Positions 1-8,233 of a stretch of 36,536 nt of DNA are shown one piece after another; the first letter of the stretch is position 1, and every line of letters starts with the position of its first letter. The notes under the pieces are model-generated. The model was not told the DNA's origin. It worked only from the letters and a program-made list of their open reading frames with translations, and ran no database searches. The stretch covers positions 1 to 36,536 of the forward strand of contig NZ_JAELTV010000021.1 in assembly GCF_016429005.1 (NCBI RefSeq), written 5' to 3'. This stretch comes from Pedobacter sp. ASV19 (GTDB lineage Bacteria; Bacteroidota; Bacteroidia; Sphingobacteriales; Sphingobacteriaceae). Both the position numbers and the translations under genes were made by a program.

Positions 1-133
1 AAACAGACTGACTAGTACCTGCACGCATCACCAGCAATTGCACCGGGGTACCACTTCTACCCTTAATTCTGCCAATCATCTGATCTCTGGGCAACTGCTT
101 CCCACTTACAAACGCACTATCTACTTTAAGAAT
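1..133 (-). other. PDZ-like segment of an S41 (C-terminal processing) protease joined in frame to SusC; probable chimeric junction near 122-133
   Basis: Reading the minus strand, SusC sequence ending FDVNYKILK passes straight into KVDSAFVSGKQLPRDQM and then KGRSGTPVQLLVMRAG. The second part has the layout of the PDZ domain of S41/Ctp proteases (a VDS..V.G.. turn, then a G..GT.V.L.V.R strand). It does not look like a SusC barrel, where this position normally continues with a strand such as GLRF. The overlap falls on the codons for ILK (about 125-133), which both families could encode, so a short shared word could have caused a misjoin. A genuine gene fusion is possible but would be odd. Call from family knowledge; no alignment was run. 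Confidence 0.65.
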
Positions 134-1651
134 TTTATAGTTTACATCAAAAATACCTTTAAAGCTTTTATTATTTAACTTATACCTGGTATTTTCCCGT
201 TCTTCAATGATGTTATAAGGAATAAACACATCATCTGAAGATTGAATGTCCGGATCATACACATAAGCTCCCTGTGCGTTTTTAATAGTTAAGTACGGAT
301 TCACATTCCTCACATATCTGGATGGGTTGGTAAAACTTCCGCTCTGTGTAAGATAATTCTTTTGATTGGTTACTGACCCAAATAAGGCTGCCCCAAATTT
401 TAATTTTGGAGAAATAATCAGATTGGTCTTTAAAGTGGTATTGTATCTTTTTAAACCTGTTCCGATCGTAGAGCCTTTTTCATCATAATATCCTCCGCTG
501 AAATAGTAATCGGCCTGATCAGTTCCTCCAGACAGGCCCAGTGTGTATTGCTGATTGGCCTGACTTTGGTATAATTCCTTGCCCCAGTCTGTATTGATAT
601 TTCTTAAAGCATTAATCTGGTCTTGGGTAGAAGCTTTTAAACCTGAAAAACCATTCTTTCTGTAAGTATTCAATTCGCCTGTTGATTTTAATATTCTGGA
701 TACCGATCCCAGTTTATCTCTGTACGTCAGATCAGATCTCGAAGCCAGTCCCAATTCAAAATCCACTTTCTCGCTGGCATTCATCAGATTCAGCTTACTA
801 AAATCCGGTCTTTCTGCAATAAAGGTATTGGCACTAAAGTTAATTGCCATCGGACCTTTTTTACCTTTTTTAGTGGTGATCACGATAACACCATTGGCTG
901 CTCTTGCACCATAGATAGCAGTAGCTGCTGCATCTTTAAGGATGGTGATATCTGCAATATCGTCTGGATTTAAACCGGAAATCGGCAGATTGCGCAACTG
1001 GTCTATATTGTCTTTATCCAGTAAGTTCTTTGGCAGGTCTGTACCTTCCAGTGGCAAACCATCCAATACCCATAAAGGATCTTGGGTACCGTTTAACGAA
1101 ACCGTTCCGCGGATGCGGATTTTAGGTGCTGAAGACGGTCCTCCACCAAGACTGGTTACTGATACACCGGCTACCTGTCCCTGCAACATCTGGTCAATAC
1201 CAGCAACACCGCTTTGGCGGATGTTGTCGTAGTCCAGCTTGGCTACCGAAGTGGTGTTCTTACGTTTTGCAATATCAGTATAACCGTTTACGATGACCTC
1301 GTTCAATACATTATTGTCGTTGGTCAAAGAAACTGTAATATTGGTTTTATTCTTGATATTGACCAAAGCTGAATTGTAGCCCAGGTAGCTCACCTTCAAA
1401 TAAGTGGTTCCTGCAGGAACCTTTAAAGTAAAATGTCCATCGGTATTGGTTACTGCGCCAATCACCGAATTCTGGATCACTCCAGGACTTGACTGTTCAC
1501 CGATTCCGGATTTGTCAACGAACACCGATGCACCTGGAATAGGCCGTCCGTCTTCCTCTGACAGCACAGTTCCTGTGATGGTGGTTTGTTCCTGTGCAAA
1601 GCTTTTAAGGCCAATCGCAAACAGGAAAAACATTAGTAAAAGTTTATTCAT
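1..1651 (-). CDS. SusC/RagA-family TonB-linked outer membrane receptor, 5' part
   Basis: The frame opens at ATG 1651 and runs without a stop to base 1. It starts with a Sec signal peptide (hydrophobic stretch ending in SFAQE), then a carboxypeptidase-D-like regulatory domain (GTVLSEEDGRPIPGA, later YLGYNSA). A TonB plug domain follows (DGLPLEG, ILKDAAATAIYGARAANGVI) and then the first beta-barrel strands (SLSGGTDQADYYFSGGYYD). In the family these receptors import glycans or peptides across the outer membrane together with a SusD lipoprotein. About 510 residues of the usual 1000 or so are present. The codons before about position 133 do not look like SusC (see the junction feature), so the true gene is probably cut there. 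It lies 38 bp downstream of the zinc protease and is probably cotranscribed with it. Family call is very secure; substrate is unknown. Confidence 0.9.
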   Translation of the reverse strand, partial: MNKLLLMFFLFAIGLKSFAQEQTTITGTVLSEEDGRPIPGASVFVDKSGIGEQSSPGVIQNSVIGAVTNTDGHFTLKVPAGTTYLKVSYLGYNSALVNIKNKTNITVSLTNDNNVLNEVIVNGYTDIAKRKNTTSVAKLDYDNIRQSGVAGIDQMLQGQVAGVSVTSLGGGPSSAPKIRIRGTVSLNGTQDPLWVLDGLPLEGTDLPKNLLDKDNIDQLRNLPISGLNPDDIADITILKDAAATAIYGARAANGVIVITTKKGKKGPMAINFSANTFIAERPDFSKLNLMNASEKVDFELGLASRSDLTYRDKLGSVSRILKSTGELNTYRKNGFSGLKASTQDQINALRNINTDWGKELYQSQANQQYTLGLSGGTDQADYYFSGGYYDEKGSTIGTGLKRYNTTLKTNLIISPKLKFGAALFGSVTNQKNYLTQSGSFTNPSRYVRNVNPYLTIKNAQGAYVYDPDIQSSDDVFIPYNIIEERENTRYKLNNKSFKGIFDVNYKILKVDSAFVSGKQLPRDQMIGRIKGRSGTPVQLLVMRAGTSQSV

Positions 1652-1689
1652 TTGTGCAAATTTATTGGTTTATAGTTTATTGATTCAGT

Positions 1690-4329
1690 TTAATTCATTC
1701 TCAGGCTTTGGCGAATCCTTAAAATCAGGTCCAAATAATGGCTTCTGGTCTCCTCATTACCACTTTTTTTACTTTTCTCAAGCAGATGTAAAATTTTGAT
1801 CAGCTCTCCTCTTTTAGCCGGAGCAACATCAGAAGTACGCACCATAGAACTTACGTATACTGTTCTCAGGTCTGCCCCGCTGCTGGCTTTCTCCTCTTTA
1901 AAAGCACGAGGTGTCAGGTCACATAATTCAGGGAGGTTATTTTTCAGGTTCGCTGCCGCTTGCAGGGCTTTTTTGTTGACCTTCTCCATTAATTTATCCG
2001 TACCAACCAGCAATACATCCACATAGTTCTGTTCTGCCATACGCTCATCCAGGGATAAGCTTCTTCCTTTAATGGTGGGTTGAAATACCGTTTCGCGGAC
2101 CTCTTTCAATAATTCAGAAACGGTATACACATCTTTATCTCCATGTATCGTTTCCATTTCCAGCATCCTCAGCAAACGCTCATCGCTCACCAGTCCGTAC
2201 ATTAAACTGTACTGCTGCTCGCGTTTCAGATTGTATGGCCCGTATTCAAAAGGACCGTAAGGTGTGTCTTTAACCGCAAAGGTACTGGACAACAATTCGG
2301 GATTAAACAGCCACTTTGGAAGGCTGAACAATTGCTTCTTTAAAAAGCTCATGGCTTCCTGCTGCGTTGCCCTTGGTACTGGTGTGTAAGCTTTTTTACC
2401 ATCTCCCTCTACGGGATTTTCGAGGTAATACCCGCCGATATTGGAAATTACATGGTCTGTATAGGTATTCCACTGCCAGATGGCGGCCATATATAATTTA
2501 CCGGCCTGATAATAGTTGTCTCCAGGTTCTGCGGCCCAGTTTCTGATCTGGGGAACCAGACGCTGCAGATTCTTTAAACCGTATTCACCAGCTTTCATCG
2601 CATTATCACCAATATCTTCTGACTGGGCTCTCGGGTCTACAATATTCAGACCTTCCTGTTGTTCACCGTAGTGGTACAAAGGATCATGCTGATGTTTGGC
2701 TATCCACTGTTTTTGTATTTTCAGGTCCTCGCGCGGGTCGGCATTGTCTAACCAGCGGTAGCCCCAGGCAATGGCATATTTATCATAGACGCCTATTTGC
2801 GGGGTAATATTAGTTACATGATCTTCTGGCTGTGCAACGTAGTTAAACCTGGCATAGTCCATAATTGAAGGTGCCGTTCCTCCCATTCTGGAAGTATAGG
2901 CCGGGGAACGCAGGGAATCTACCGGGTAGGCAAATGATGCACCCATATTGTGCTTCAAACCTAAAGTATGTCCAATTTCGTGTGAAGACACAAAACGGAT
3001 GGCATGTCCCATCTGCTCTACGCTAAAATTATTCTTCCTTGCTCCGCTATCAATAATTCCGGTCTGGATCCTCATCCAGTACTGCAGAGAAGTCATTACA
3101 TTATGCCACCAGATCACATCTGATTCCAGGATCTCTCCTGATCTGGGATCAACTACTGCCGGCCCCATCGCGTTGGATTTAGGAGATGCAGCATAGGTGA
3201 CTACAGAGTAGCGAACATCGTCACCATCAAAATCGGCCGTATCTGTAACCAGTTTGGCCTGGATGGCATTTTTGAAACCTGCGGCTTCAAATGCTTTTTG
3301 CCAGTCGTGGATACCGTCTATAATATAAGGTCTCCACTGTTTAGGTGTAGAAGGGTCTATATAAAACACGATTGGTTTTTCCGGTTCTACCAGTTCGCCT
3401 TTCAGATAACGTGCACGGTCTTCCGGCTTGGGTTCCAGTTTCCATTTGGTGATCAGTTCCCTGGTCTCCATTTTCTGCTGGCTGTCTGAAAAATACCATC
3501 TCGGTGTACTGAAAAATCCAACCCGGTTGTCTGCGAAACGAGGTTTCATGGGTTTTTCAGGCAACAGCAATAAATTCGTAGTTACGGCCATACTGACCGC
3601 AATGGTGCTCTGGCCTTCTGTTACAGAAGTACTTAATAATGACCTTACGACAATATTCTGAGGAAAACTCTTGATATGCTCTATAGCAGACAAGGCTGTT
3701 TTAGGGCTGGTGCCAAAATTCAGATTATTGAATACGTCGTTAAAGCTCTTCTCTGTTCCATCAAATACTTTATTCACTTTGATGACTACAGCAGAAGAAT
3801 CCGGAGTATACGCTTCGATCTTAAAGTTTTCTATAACTGAGCCTGTAAAATTATCTTTTACAGATTGTGTGATCGCATCGCCTTCCGGAGATTCTACCTG
3901 CGGCACTATGGTTTTTACCCATACCGTCTTTGCCAGTTTATTTTGATAAAAACGAATGACCTTATTTTCGTAATTCATTCCTTTATTTACCCCTGCTTCA
4001 TTAACGGCCAAAGGCACTGAAGAGATTTTGTTAACCAGTAAAAAGTCTTTTCCCATCATTTTCAACGGGATCTCAAAATAATAGTCTGTTTCTACCTGGT
4101 GTACTTTAAAAATACCGTCAGTAGACTTTGCTTTTTTGAGTAAAGTCTTATAGTCTTTTAGATTTCCTTTTTTAACAGTGTCCTGATCAAGCTTCTTTTT
4201 TAAGGAATCTGCAGGTTGTTTTTTCTTTAGATCTATCTTCTGGGTTTTCTTTTTTTGCTGTGCTTGTCCGGGAACCGAAAACAACAGGGCTACCGTAAGT
4301 GTTGTACTTAGTAGTAAAGGTCTTATCAT
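1690..4329 (-). CDS. Secreted zinc-dependent metalloprotease (DUF5118/DUF5117/DUF4953 family)
   Basis: An 879-residue protein with a signal peptide (cleavage after about residue 23, GQAQQ) and a Lys-rich stretch after it. Residues about 50-300 match the DUF5118/DUF5117 N-terminal part. The catalytic domain carries the metzincin-type motif HEIGHTLGLKH at residues 450-460, with His450, His454 and His460 as zinc ligands and Glu451 as catalyst. Family members are exported Bacteroidota peptidases often encoded beside SusC/SusD pairs, as here, where a SusC gene follows after 38 bp. The role is probably digestion of extracellular protein or peptide for import. The start ATG 4329 precedes the hydrophobic signal directly. 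A 148-bp spacer upstream holds regularly spaced AGTGA repeats. Family very sure; substrate not known. Confidence 0.9.
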   Translation of the reverse strand: MIRPLLLSTTLTVALLFSVPGQAQQKKKTQKIDLKKKQPADSLKKKLDQDTVKKGNLKDYKTLLKKAKSTDGIFKVHQVETDYYFEIPLKMMGKDFLLVNKISSVPLAVNEAGVNKGMNYENKVIRFYQNKLAKTVWVKTIVPQVESPEGDAITQSVKDNFTGSVIENFKIEAYTPDSSAVVIKVNKVFDGTEKSFNDVFNNLNFGTSPKTALSAIEHIKSFPQNIVVRSLLSTSVTEGQSTIAVSMAVTTNLLLLPEKPMKPRFADNRVGFFSTPRWYFSDSQQKMETRELITKWKLEPKPEDRARYLKGELVEPEKPIVFYIDPSTPKQWRPYIIDGIHDWQKAFEAAGFKNAIQAKLVTDTADFDGDDVRYSVVTYAASPKSNAMGPAVVDPRSGEILESDVIWWHNVMTSLQYWMRIQTGIIDSGARKNNFSVEQMGHAIRFVSSHEIGHTLGLKHNMGASFAYPVDSLRSPAYTSRMGGTAPSIMDYARFNYVAQPEDHVTNITPQIGVYDKYAIAWGYRWLDNADPREDLKIQKQWIAKHQHDPLYHYGEQQEGLNIVDPRAQSEDIGDNAMKAGEYGLKNLQRLVPQIRNWAAEPGDNYYQAGKLYMAAIWQWNTYTDHVISNIGGYYLENPVEGDGKKAYTPVPRATQQEAMSFLKKQLFSLPKWLFNPELLSSTFAVKDTPYGPFEYGPYNLKREQQYSLMYGLVSDERLLRMLEMETIHGDKDVYTVSELLKEVRETVFQPTIKGRSLSLDERMAEQNYVDVLLVGTDKLMEKVNKKALQAAANLKNNLPELCDLTPRAFKEEKASSGADLRTVYVSSMVRTSDVAPAKRGELIKILHLLEKSKKSGNEETRSHYLDLILRIRQSLRMN

Positions 4330-4390
4330 TCTTTAGTCTCTGCTTAATTACCCTTTAAAAATGACCTATATTTTATAGATTATAAAAGCA

Positions 4391-4453
4391 GCAGGAGTGA
4401 ATCAGTGAGATTTAGCAGTGAAACCGCAAATAGCCGGAGTGAATAAATTGTGT
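4391..4453 (-). promoter_or_regulatory. Three AGTGA direct repeats at an exact 21-bp period upstream of the zinc protease
   Basis: AGTGA occurs at 4396, 4417 and 4438, each start 21 bp from the next, with an extra copy at 4404. On the transcribed strand the outer copies read TTCACTCCGGC and TTCACTCCTGC and the middle one TTTCACTGCT. Repeats on one DNA face two helical turns apart are the usual target layout of LytTR-type response regulators, the normal partners of LytS-like kinases. The gene immediately upstream encodes such a kinase. The binding role is inference. Confidence 0.4.
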
Positions 4454-4478
4454 CCGGGAGGTTAAATTTCTATGAAGA

Positions 4479-6083
4479 TTAGAGCAAAGGAAAATAACAA
4501 CGGTACTCGGTACCATAAATGCCATGTCTTAAAACCGGCCCTCCAAAATGCTGATAGGTACTGATTAGATAGGAAATGCCTTGTTTACCCGAATCGTCTA
4601 CATGACTTCTTGGTTGATAATTGTTGACCACAACAATCTCCTCTCCTTCACTTTTGATTTTGATCTCCAGTGGGTTTTGTTTAGACACAATGTTGTGTTT
4701 CACAGCATTTTCCAGGGCAATCTGCAAGCTCATAAAGGGCAGGTTTCTCTTCAGGTGTTCCTCTTTAACATTAATTTCTAAAGGAAGCATGGCTTCACCA
4801 AACCGAATGTTCAGTAAAAACCAGTACTGGCTGGCAAAGTTCAGCTCTTCCTTCACACTCGCCTGCCCATTTGGATAACTATCGAGCAGGTAACGGTAAA
4901 CCTTGGATAAACGTACAATAAACTCCCTGGCCAGTTTAGGGTCCCGGTCAATCAGGGCATTCAGTGAGCCCATGGAATTGAAGAGGAAATGTGGGTTGAC
5001 CTTATCTTTTAAAACCTTCAGCTGCAGGAGCGCATTTTCTTTTTCCTGCTTTTCGGTTACCATCTGGAGTTCCTGACGTTCGAGCAACAGTGTTTTCCTG
5101 TTGGCTTCGGCTTGTTCGCGCCCTATAAATTCATTCTGCCATTTTTTTTGAAGGTAAGCCACCACCCCAACAATGATCAGGACGGAAAGGATGCCCATTC
5201 CGATCACATTTCGTTCAATATCATTGACCTCATCATCTACAACAAAAACGGGGGTATCGATAGCCATGATCCAGTTCATTGGTCCAATTCTGAGCGGAGA
5301 ATAAGATCTGATCACCGGAACGGCAAGATAATTAGAAAAAATAGTTTCTTTAATAGTCGTGCTATCACCCAGTACCTTTTCAGCAAGACTTGTTTTTTTT
5401 GGATCCAGGAGACGCTGACCGATAAACTTAATTTCGGGATGTGAAATACAGTAACCTTCTTCATTAAAAATAATGGCATAAGCTTTACTCTTATCCTTCA
5501 CATTCCACAAATAATTCTGAAATTTTTTGAGGTTAATGTCCAGCCCGATCACCACCAGACTGGAGTCTTTGAGCCGGCAGGCAGAGGCCACCAGCCAATG
5601 CAGTGAATCGCTTACGCTGAATAGGGTACCGGCAGATTGCGCTGTTTGTTTTTGAAGAGAAAATGCTTTTTTTACCCAATGTGCTGCAAAAGCTTTTGTT
5701 TTTGCATTTCCATCCTGGCCGCCCCTTCCAAAAGTATGAAAGGAGGTATCTTTTTTAGTCAATACGGCAGACCAGGCATGGCTTACTGCCGTATCATTCA
5801 TGATCACCGAATAGATGGTACCAGAGTTTTTAAGGAATTCAGACCCGTCTTTTAAACCGTTTGCTATTCTTGTTCCGGCAGGAAGTCCACTGATCAGCTT
5901 GTTAAATTCATAATTCACATTCGTTGCCTTTTGCTCATAGGCATATCCTGCAATACTCTTGCTGATCTGATCAATACGGGGCTTGATCCTGCTGTTCATA
6001 AACAAGGCTATCGCAGAAAGGCACAGAAACACAACGATCCCTAAAATGATCAGGTGTTTCCGGTTTTTTGGAATAGAATTCAT
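4479..6083 (-). CDS. Sensor histidine kinase, LytS/YehU type with extracytoplasmic Cache-like domain
   Basis: About 534 residues from ATG 6083; a TTG six bases earlier could also be used, but ATG fits better. The layout is a first membrane helix (about residues 10-30), a periplasmic region of about 250 residues resembling a double Cache sensor (AYAIIFNEEGYCISHP, then NWIMAIDTPVFVV), and a second membrane helix (IGMGILSVLIIVGVVAYL). A His_kinase domain follows, with the phosphoacceptor block LKDKVNPHFLFNSMGSLN and an ATPase N-box (LQIALENAVKHN). The C-terminal part is short and the usual G-boxes are weak (GKQGISYLI), as often in this family. Such kinases normally signal to LytTR response regulators. 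None is encoded in the window, so the partner must lie elsewhere. It sits between the PL6 lyase and the protease/SusC pair on the same strand, so control of those genes is plausible. Confidence 0.85.
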   Translation of the reverse strand: MNSIPKNRKHLIILGIVVFLCLSAIALFMNSRIKPRIDQISKSIAGYAYEQKATNVNYEFNKLISGLPAGTRIANGLKDGSEFLKNSGTIYSVIMNDTAVSHAWSAVLTKKDTSFHTFGRGGQDGNAKTKAFAAHWVKKAFSLQKQTAQSAGTLFSVSDSLHWLVASACRLKDSSLVVIGLDINLKKFQNYLWNVKDKSKAYAIIFNEEGYCISHPEIKFIGQRLLDPKKTSLAEKVLGDSTTIKETIFSNYLAVPVIRSYSPLRIGPMNWIMAIDTPVFVVDDEVNDIERNVIGMGILSVLIIVGVVAYLQKKWQNEFIGREQAEANRKTLLLERQELQMVTEKQEKENALLQLKVLKDKVNPHFLFNSMGSLNALIDRDPKLAREFIVRLSKVYRYLLDSYPNGQASVKEELNFASQYWFLLNIRFGEAMLPLEINVKEEHLKRNLPFMSLQIALENAVKHNIVSKQNPLEIKIKSEGEEIVVVNNYQPRSHVDDSGKQGISYLISTYQHFGGPVLRHGIYGTEYRCYFPLL

Positions 6084-6123
6084 CCCCAAAGGTAATTATA
6101 TTCCAGAAGGCTGCATACATTTC

Positions 6124-7464
6124 TCAGCGCTGACCCGCAGCAGCCCCCACCTCTTTTGCCGTCAGAACCGGAACAGGAGCCATTGAACTTACAGTTGGGA
6201 AACGTGCTGCAAACTGATCTGCGAGGCTTTTTCCTTTTTTAAAATCATATGTACCATTCGCTGTCTTCACCAGTTCAGGGTCTTTGTCTACATAGCCGCT
6301 TGCAGGCATATCTCCGGCGCTCCGGGTTTTAAAGATCACATTCCCTTCCCATGTTGCACCAGTAAGTGGCCCCGCAATCATAGCGGCCTGGCCGCCTCCC
6401 TGGATCACATTATAGGCTACTGTAACCAGAGTTGCGCCCATTCCATCTTTTCGGTTGGGCAAAATGATGTTCTCCGGATTACCGATCAGTGTATTAAAAG
6501 CAATCAGGATCCGGTCTGGCCGGTCGTGAACAGTCAGTTTACTACCATCGGCTACTTCTCCATCTCCGTTTCCAATTGTAATTGCAGGTTTACAGTCTTC
6601 AAAATAATTACCATAAACAGTTTGATCGTCGCCAAATATCCGAAGCCCCGGAGTACGGGTAAAATAATTGCCATATACAGCGTTCTTATTGCCATGACGC
6701 AAGGTAAACTGGGCCGGACAATCTCTAATGGTATTGTAACGCAGCACCAAACCCGAGGCTTTAACTGAAATCAGTTCATTTTCTCCTGCACATCTTTCAA
6801 ATACATTATATTCTACAATACTGTTGCTGGCCGACATACTGAAACCACTCAAACCAAATTGAAGTGCCTCTGCCCCATTACCGGTTTGCTGCGAAAAATT
6901 ATTAAAATAATTGTGATGAATGTGCAGGCGCTGGGCAATTTGACTATCACGACCTCTTACAGCAATAAAACGCCCCATGCTGGCCTTATTCTGAAAGGTA
7001 TTATAGTCTACTTCCTGGTCGTTTCCTGCCAGTGTAAGGTCTTCTCCATTCCCTGTATTTTCAAAAACATTATGTGTCCAGCGGCAAAAACTTGTTCCTG
7101 CTCCCGATTTGGCTTTTGAAGCCTGGTGTGTAAATTTAAAACCGCTAATGGTGACATACGTTGCCGGATCCAGTAAGCTAAAACCTCCCTTGCCCGATAT
7201 TTCAACTGCTCCGGCATGTTCTGCAGTGATGAGTACAGGTTGTTTTGCGGTACCTCGTGCTCTGATCAGAATATCAGTTTCAGTTATATACTGTCCATCC
7301 TTTACCCGGATCTCCGTTCCGGGTTTTACCTTGTCTATAGCGTTTTGCAATTCAGCAACGGAAGAAACGACGATGGTTTCTGCAAAAACAACTGATGTGC
7401 AGGTTAAAGCCAGCAAAGTCAATACTGCCCGTTTGCAGCACCGAAGAAGGATCAATCTTTTCAT
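6124..7464 (-). CDS. Polysaccharide lyase family 6 (alginate lyase / chondroitinase B type)
   Basis: A 446-residue secreted protein: a signal peptide ends near residue 28 (VVFAET), and the rest is a right-handed parallel beta-helix with many N-x-F and Y-N-x-F rungs. The PL6 active-site blocks are clear: NGAEALQFGLSGFSMS (calcium-site region), ENELISVKASG and AQFTLRHGN. Lys235 and Arg256 correspond to the catalytic Lys/Arg pair of PL6, and their spacing of 21 residues equals that of Lys250/Arg271 in Pedobacter heparinus chondroitinase B. Length suits a single-domain PL6 enzyme. It would cleave uronic-acid polymers by beta-elimination in the periplasm or outside the cell. Alginate versus dermatan sulfate cannot be settled from sequence alone. 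No other alginate-pathway gene is visible. It ends 40 bp before the sensor kinase on the same strand. Confidence 0.9.
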   Translation of the reverse strand: MKRLILLRCCKRAVLTLLALTCTSVVFAETIVVSSVAELQNAIDKVKPGTEIRVKDGQYITETDILIRARGTAKQPVLITAEHAGAVEISGKGGFSLLDPATYVTISGFKFTHQASKAKSGAGTSFCRWTHNVFENTGNGEDLTLAGNDQEVDYNTFQNKASMGRFIAVRGRDSQIAQRLHIHHNYFNNFSQQTGNGAEALQFGLSGFSMSASNSIVEYNVFERCAGENELISVKASGLVLRYNTIRDCPAQFTLRHGNKNAVYGNYFTRTPGLRIFGDDQTVYGNYFEDCKPAITIGNGDGEVADGSKLTVHDRPDRILIAFNTLIGNPENIILPNRKDGMGATLVTVAYNVIQGGGQAAMIAGPLTGATWEGNVIFKTRSAGDMPASGYVDKDPELVKTANGTYDFKKGKSLADQFAARFPTVSSMAPVPVLTAKEVGAAAGQR

Positions 7465-7578
7465 TTATTTTATATTTGGTTCTGCAAATTACAGTTTGTG
7501 CTCCACATGCATTCTCGTCGATCAGCAATTCATTAAGATTTATTAGCATCAAAAAGGATTATTTTTATCTTTACTTGC

Positions 7579-8232
7579 ATGGAAGAAACGAAACCTCTGC
7601 TGATCCTGACCGCCATTGAACAAAGGATTCTCGGTGTACTGATTGAAAAAAGTAAAACCACTCCGGATTATTATCCGATGACCATCAATTCCATCACTAT
7701 TGCCTGCAACCAGAAAACATCCAGAAATCCGGTTGTGAATTACGATGAAGAAACCGTCACCCTCACCCTCAATGCTTTAAAAATAAAAGGTCTGGTTGGC
7801 ACGGCTACCGGAGCAGGAAGCCGCAGCACTAAGTATAAACATAACCTGGCCATCGTTTACCCACTTTTGCCTGCAGAATTGACTATACTCTGCCTGCTCT
7901 TGCTCAGAGGACCTTTAACCCCTGGAGAGATCAATACCAATTCTGGAAGAATGTATGAGTTTGAAACCATAGAAGAAATACAGGAAATCCTTCAAAAACT
8001 TTCGGCTGATGAACCACCCTACGTTAAACAGCTATCCAAAAGGCCCGGACAAAAGGAAGCCCGCTATATGCAGTTGTTTGGGGGTGAAACCGAAGCTGAA
8101 CCTGTGGAAACCGAAAGCCTGCCAGCCGGATCAGAACACAGAAGTTACGAAGAACTGGAAGAACGGGTCGTTAAACTGGAACAGGAACTGGAGGAACTGA
8201 AAGAACTGGTCAATCTGTTAATGGATAAATAG
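7579..8232 (+). CDS. yceH: YceH-family (DUF480) protein with two winged-helix domains
   Basis: A 217-residue protein. Its N-terminal block LTAIEQRILGVLIEKSKTTPDYYP followed by NSITIACNQKTSRNPV is the signature of DUF480/YceH. Two winged-helix modules follow (about residues 8-80 and 95-165), and the C-terminus is a Glu/Leu-rich coiled coil (LEERVVKLEQELEELKELV). The family is widely conserved in bacteria but its molecular role is not established; the folds suggest nucleic-acid or protein binding. The start ATG 7579 is well supported because the motif begins ten residues later. It diverges from the PL6 gene and converges with the MscS gene, leaving one base between the two stop codons. Confidence 0.9.
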   Translation: MEETKPLLILTAIEQRILGVLIEKSKTTPDYYPMTINSITIACNQKTSRNPVVNYDEETVTLTLNALKIKGLVGTATGAGSRSTKYKHNLAIVYPLLPAELTILCLLLLRGPLTPGEINTNSGRMYEFETIEEIQEILQKLSADEPPYVKQLSKRPGQKEARYMQLFGGETEAEPVETESLPAGSEHRSYEELEERVVKLEQELEELKELVNLLMDK

Positions 8233-8233
8233 A

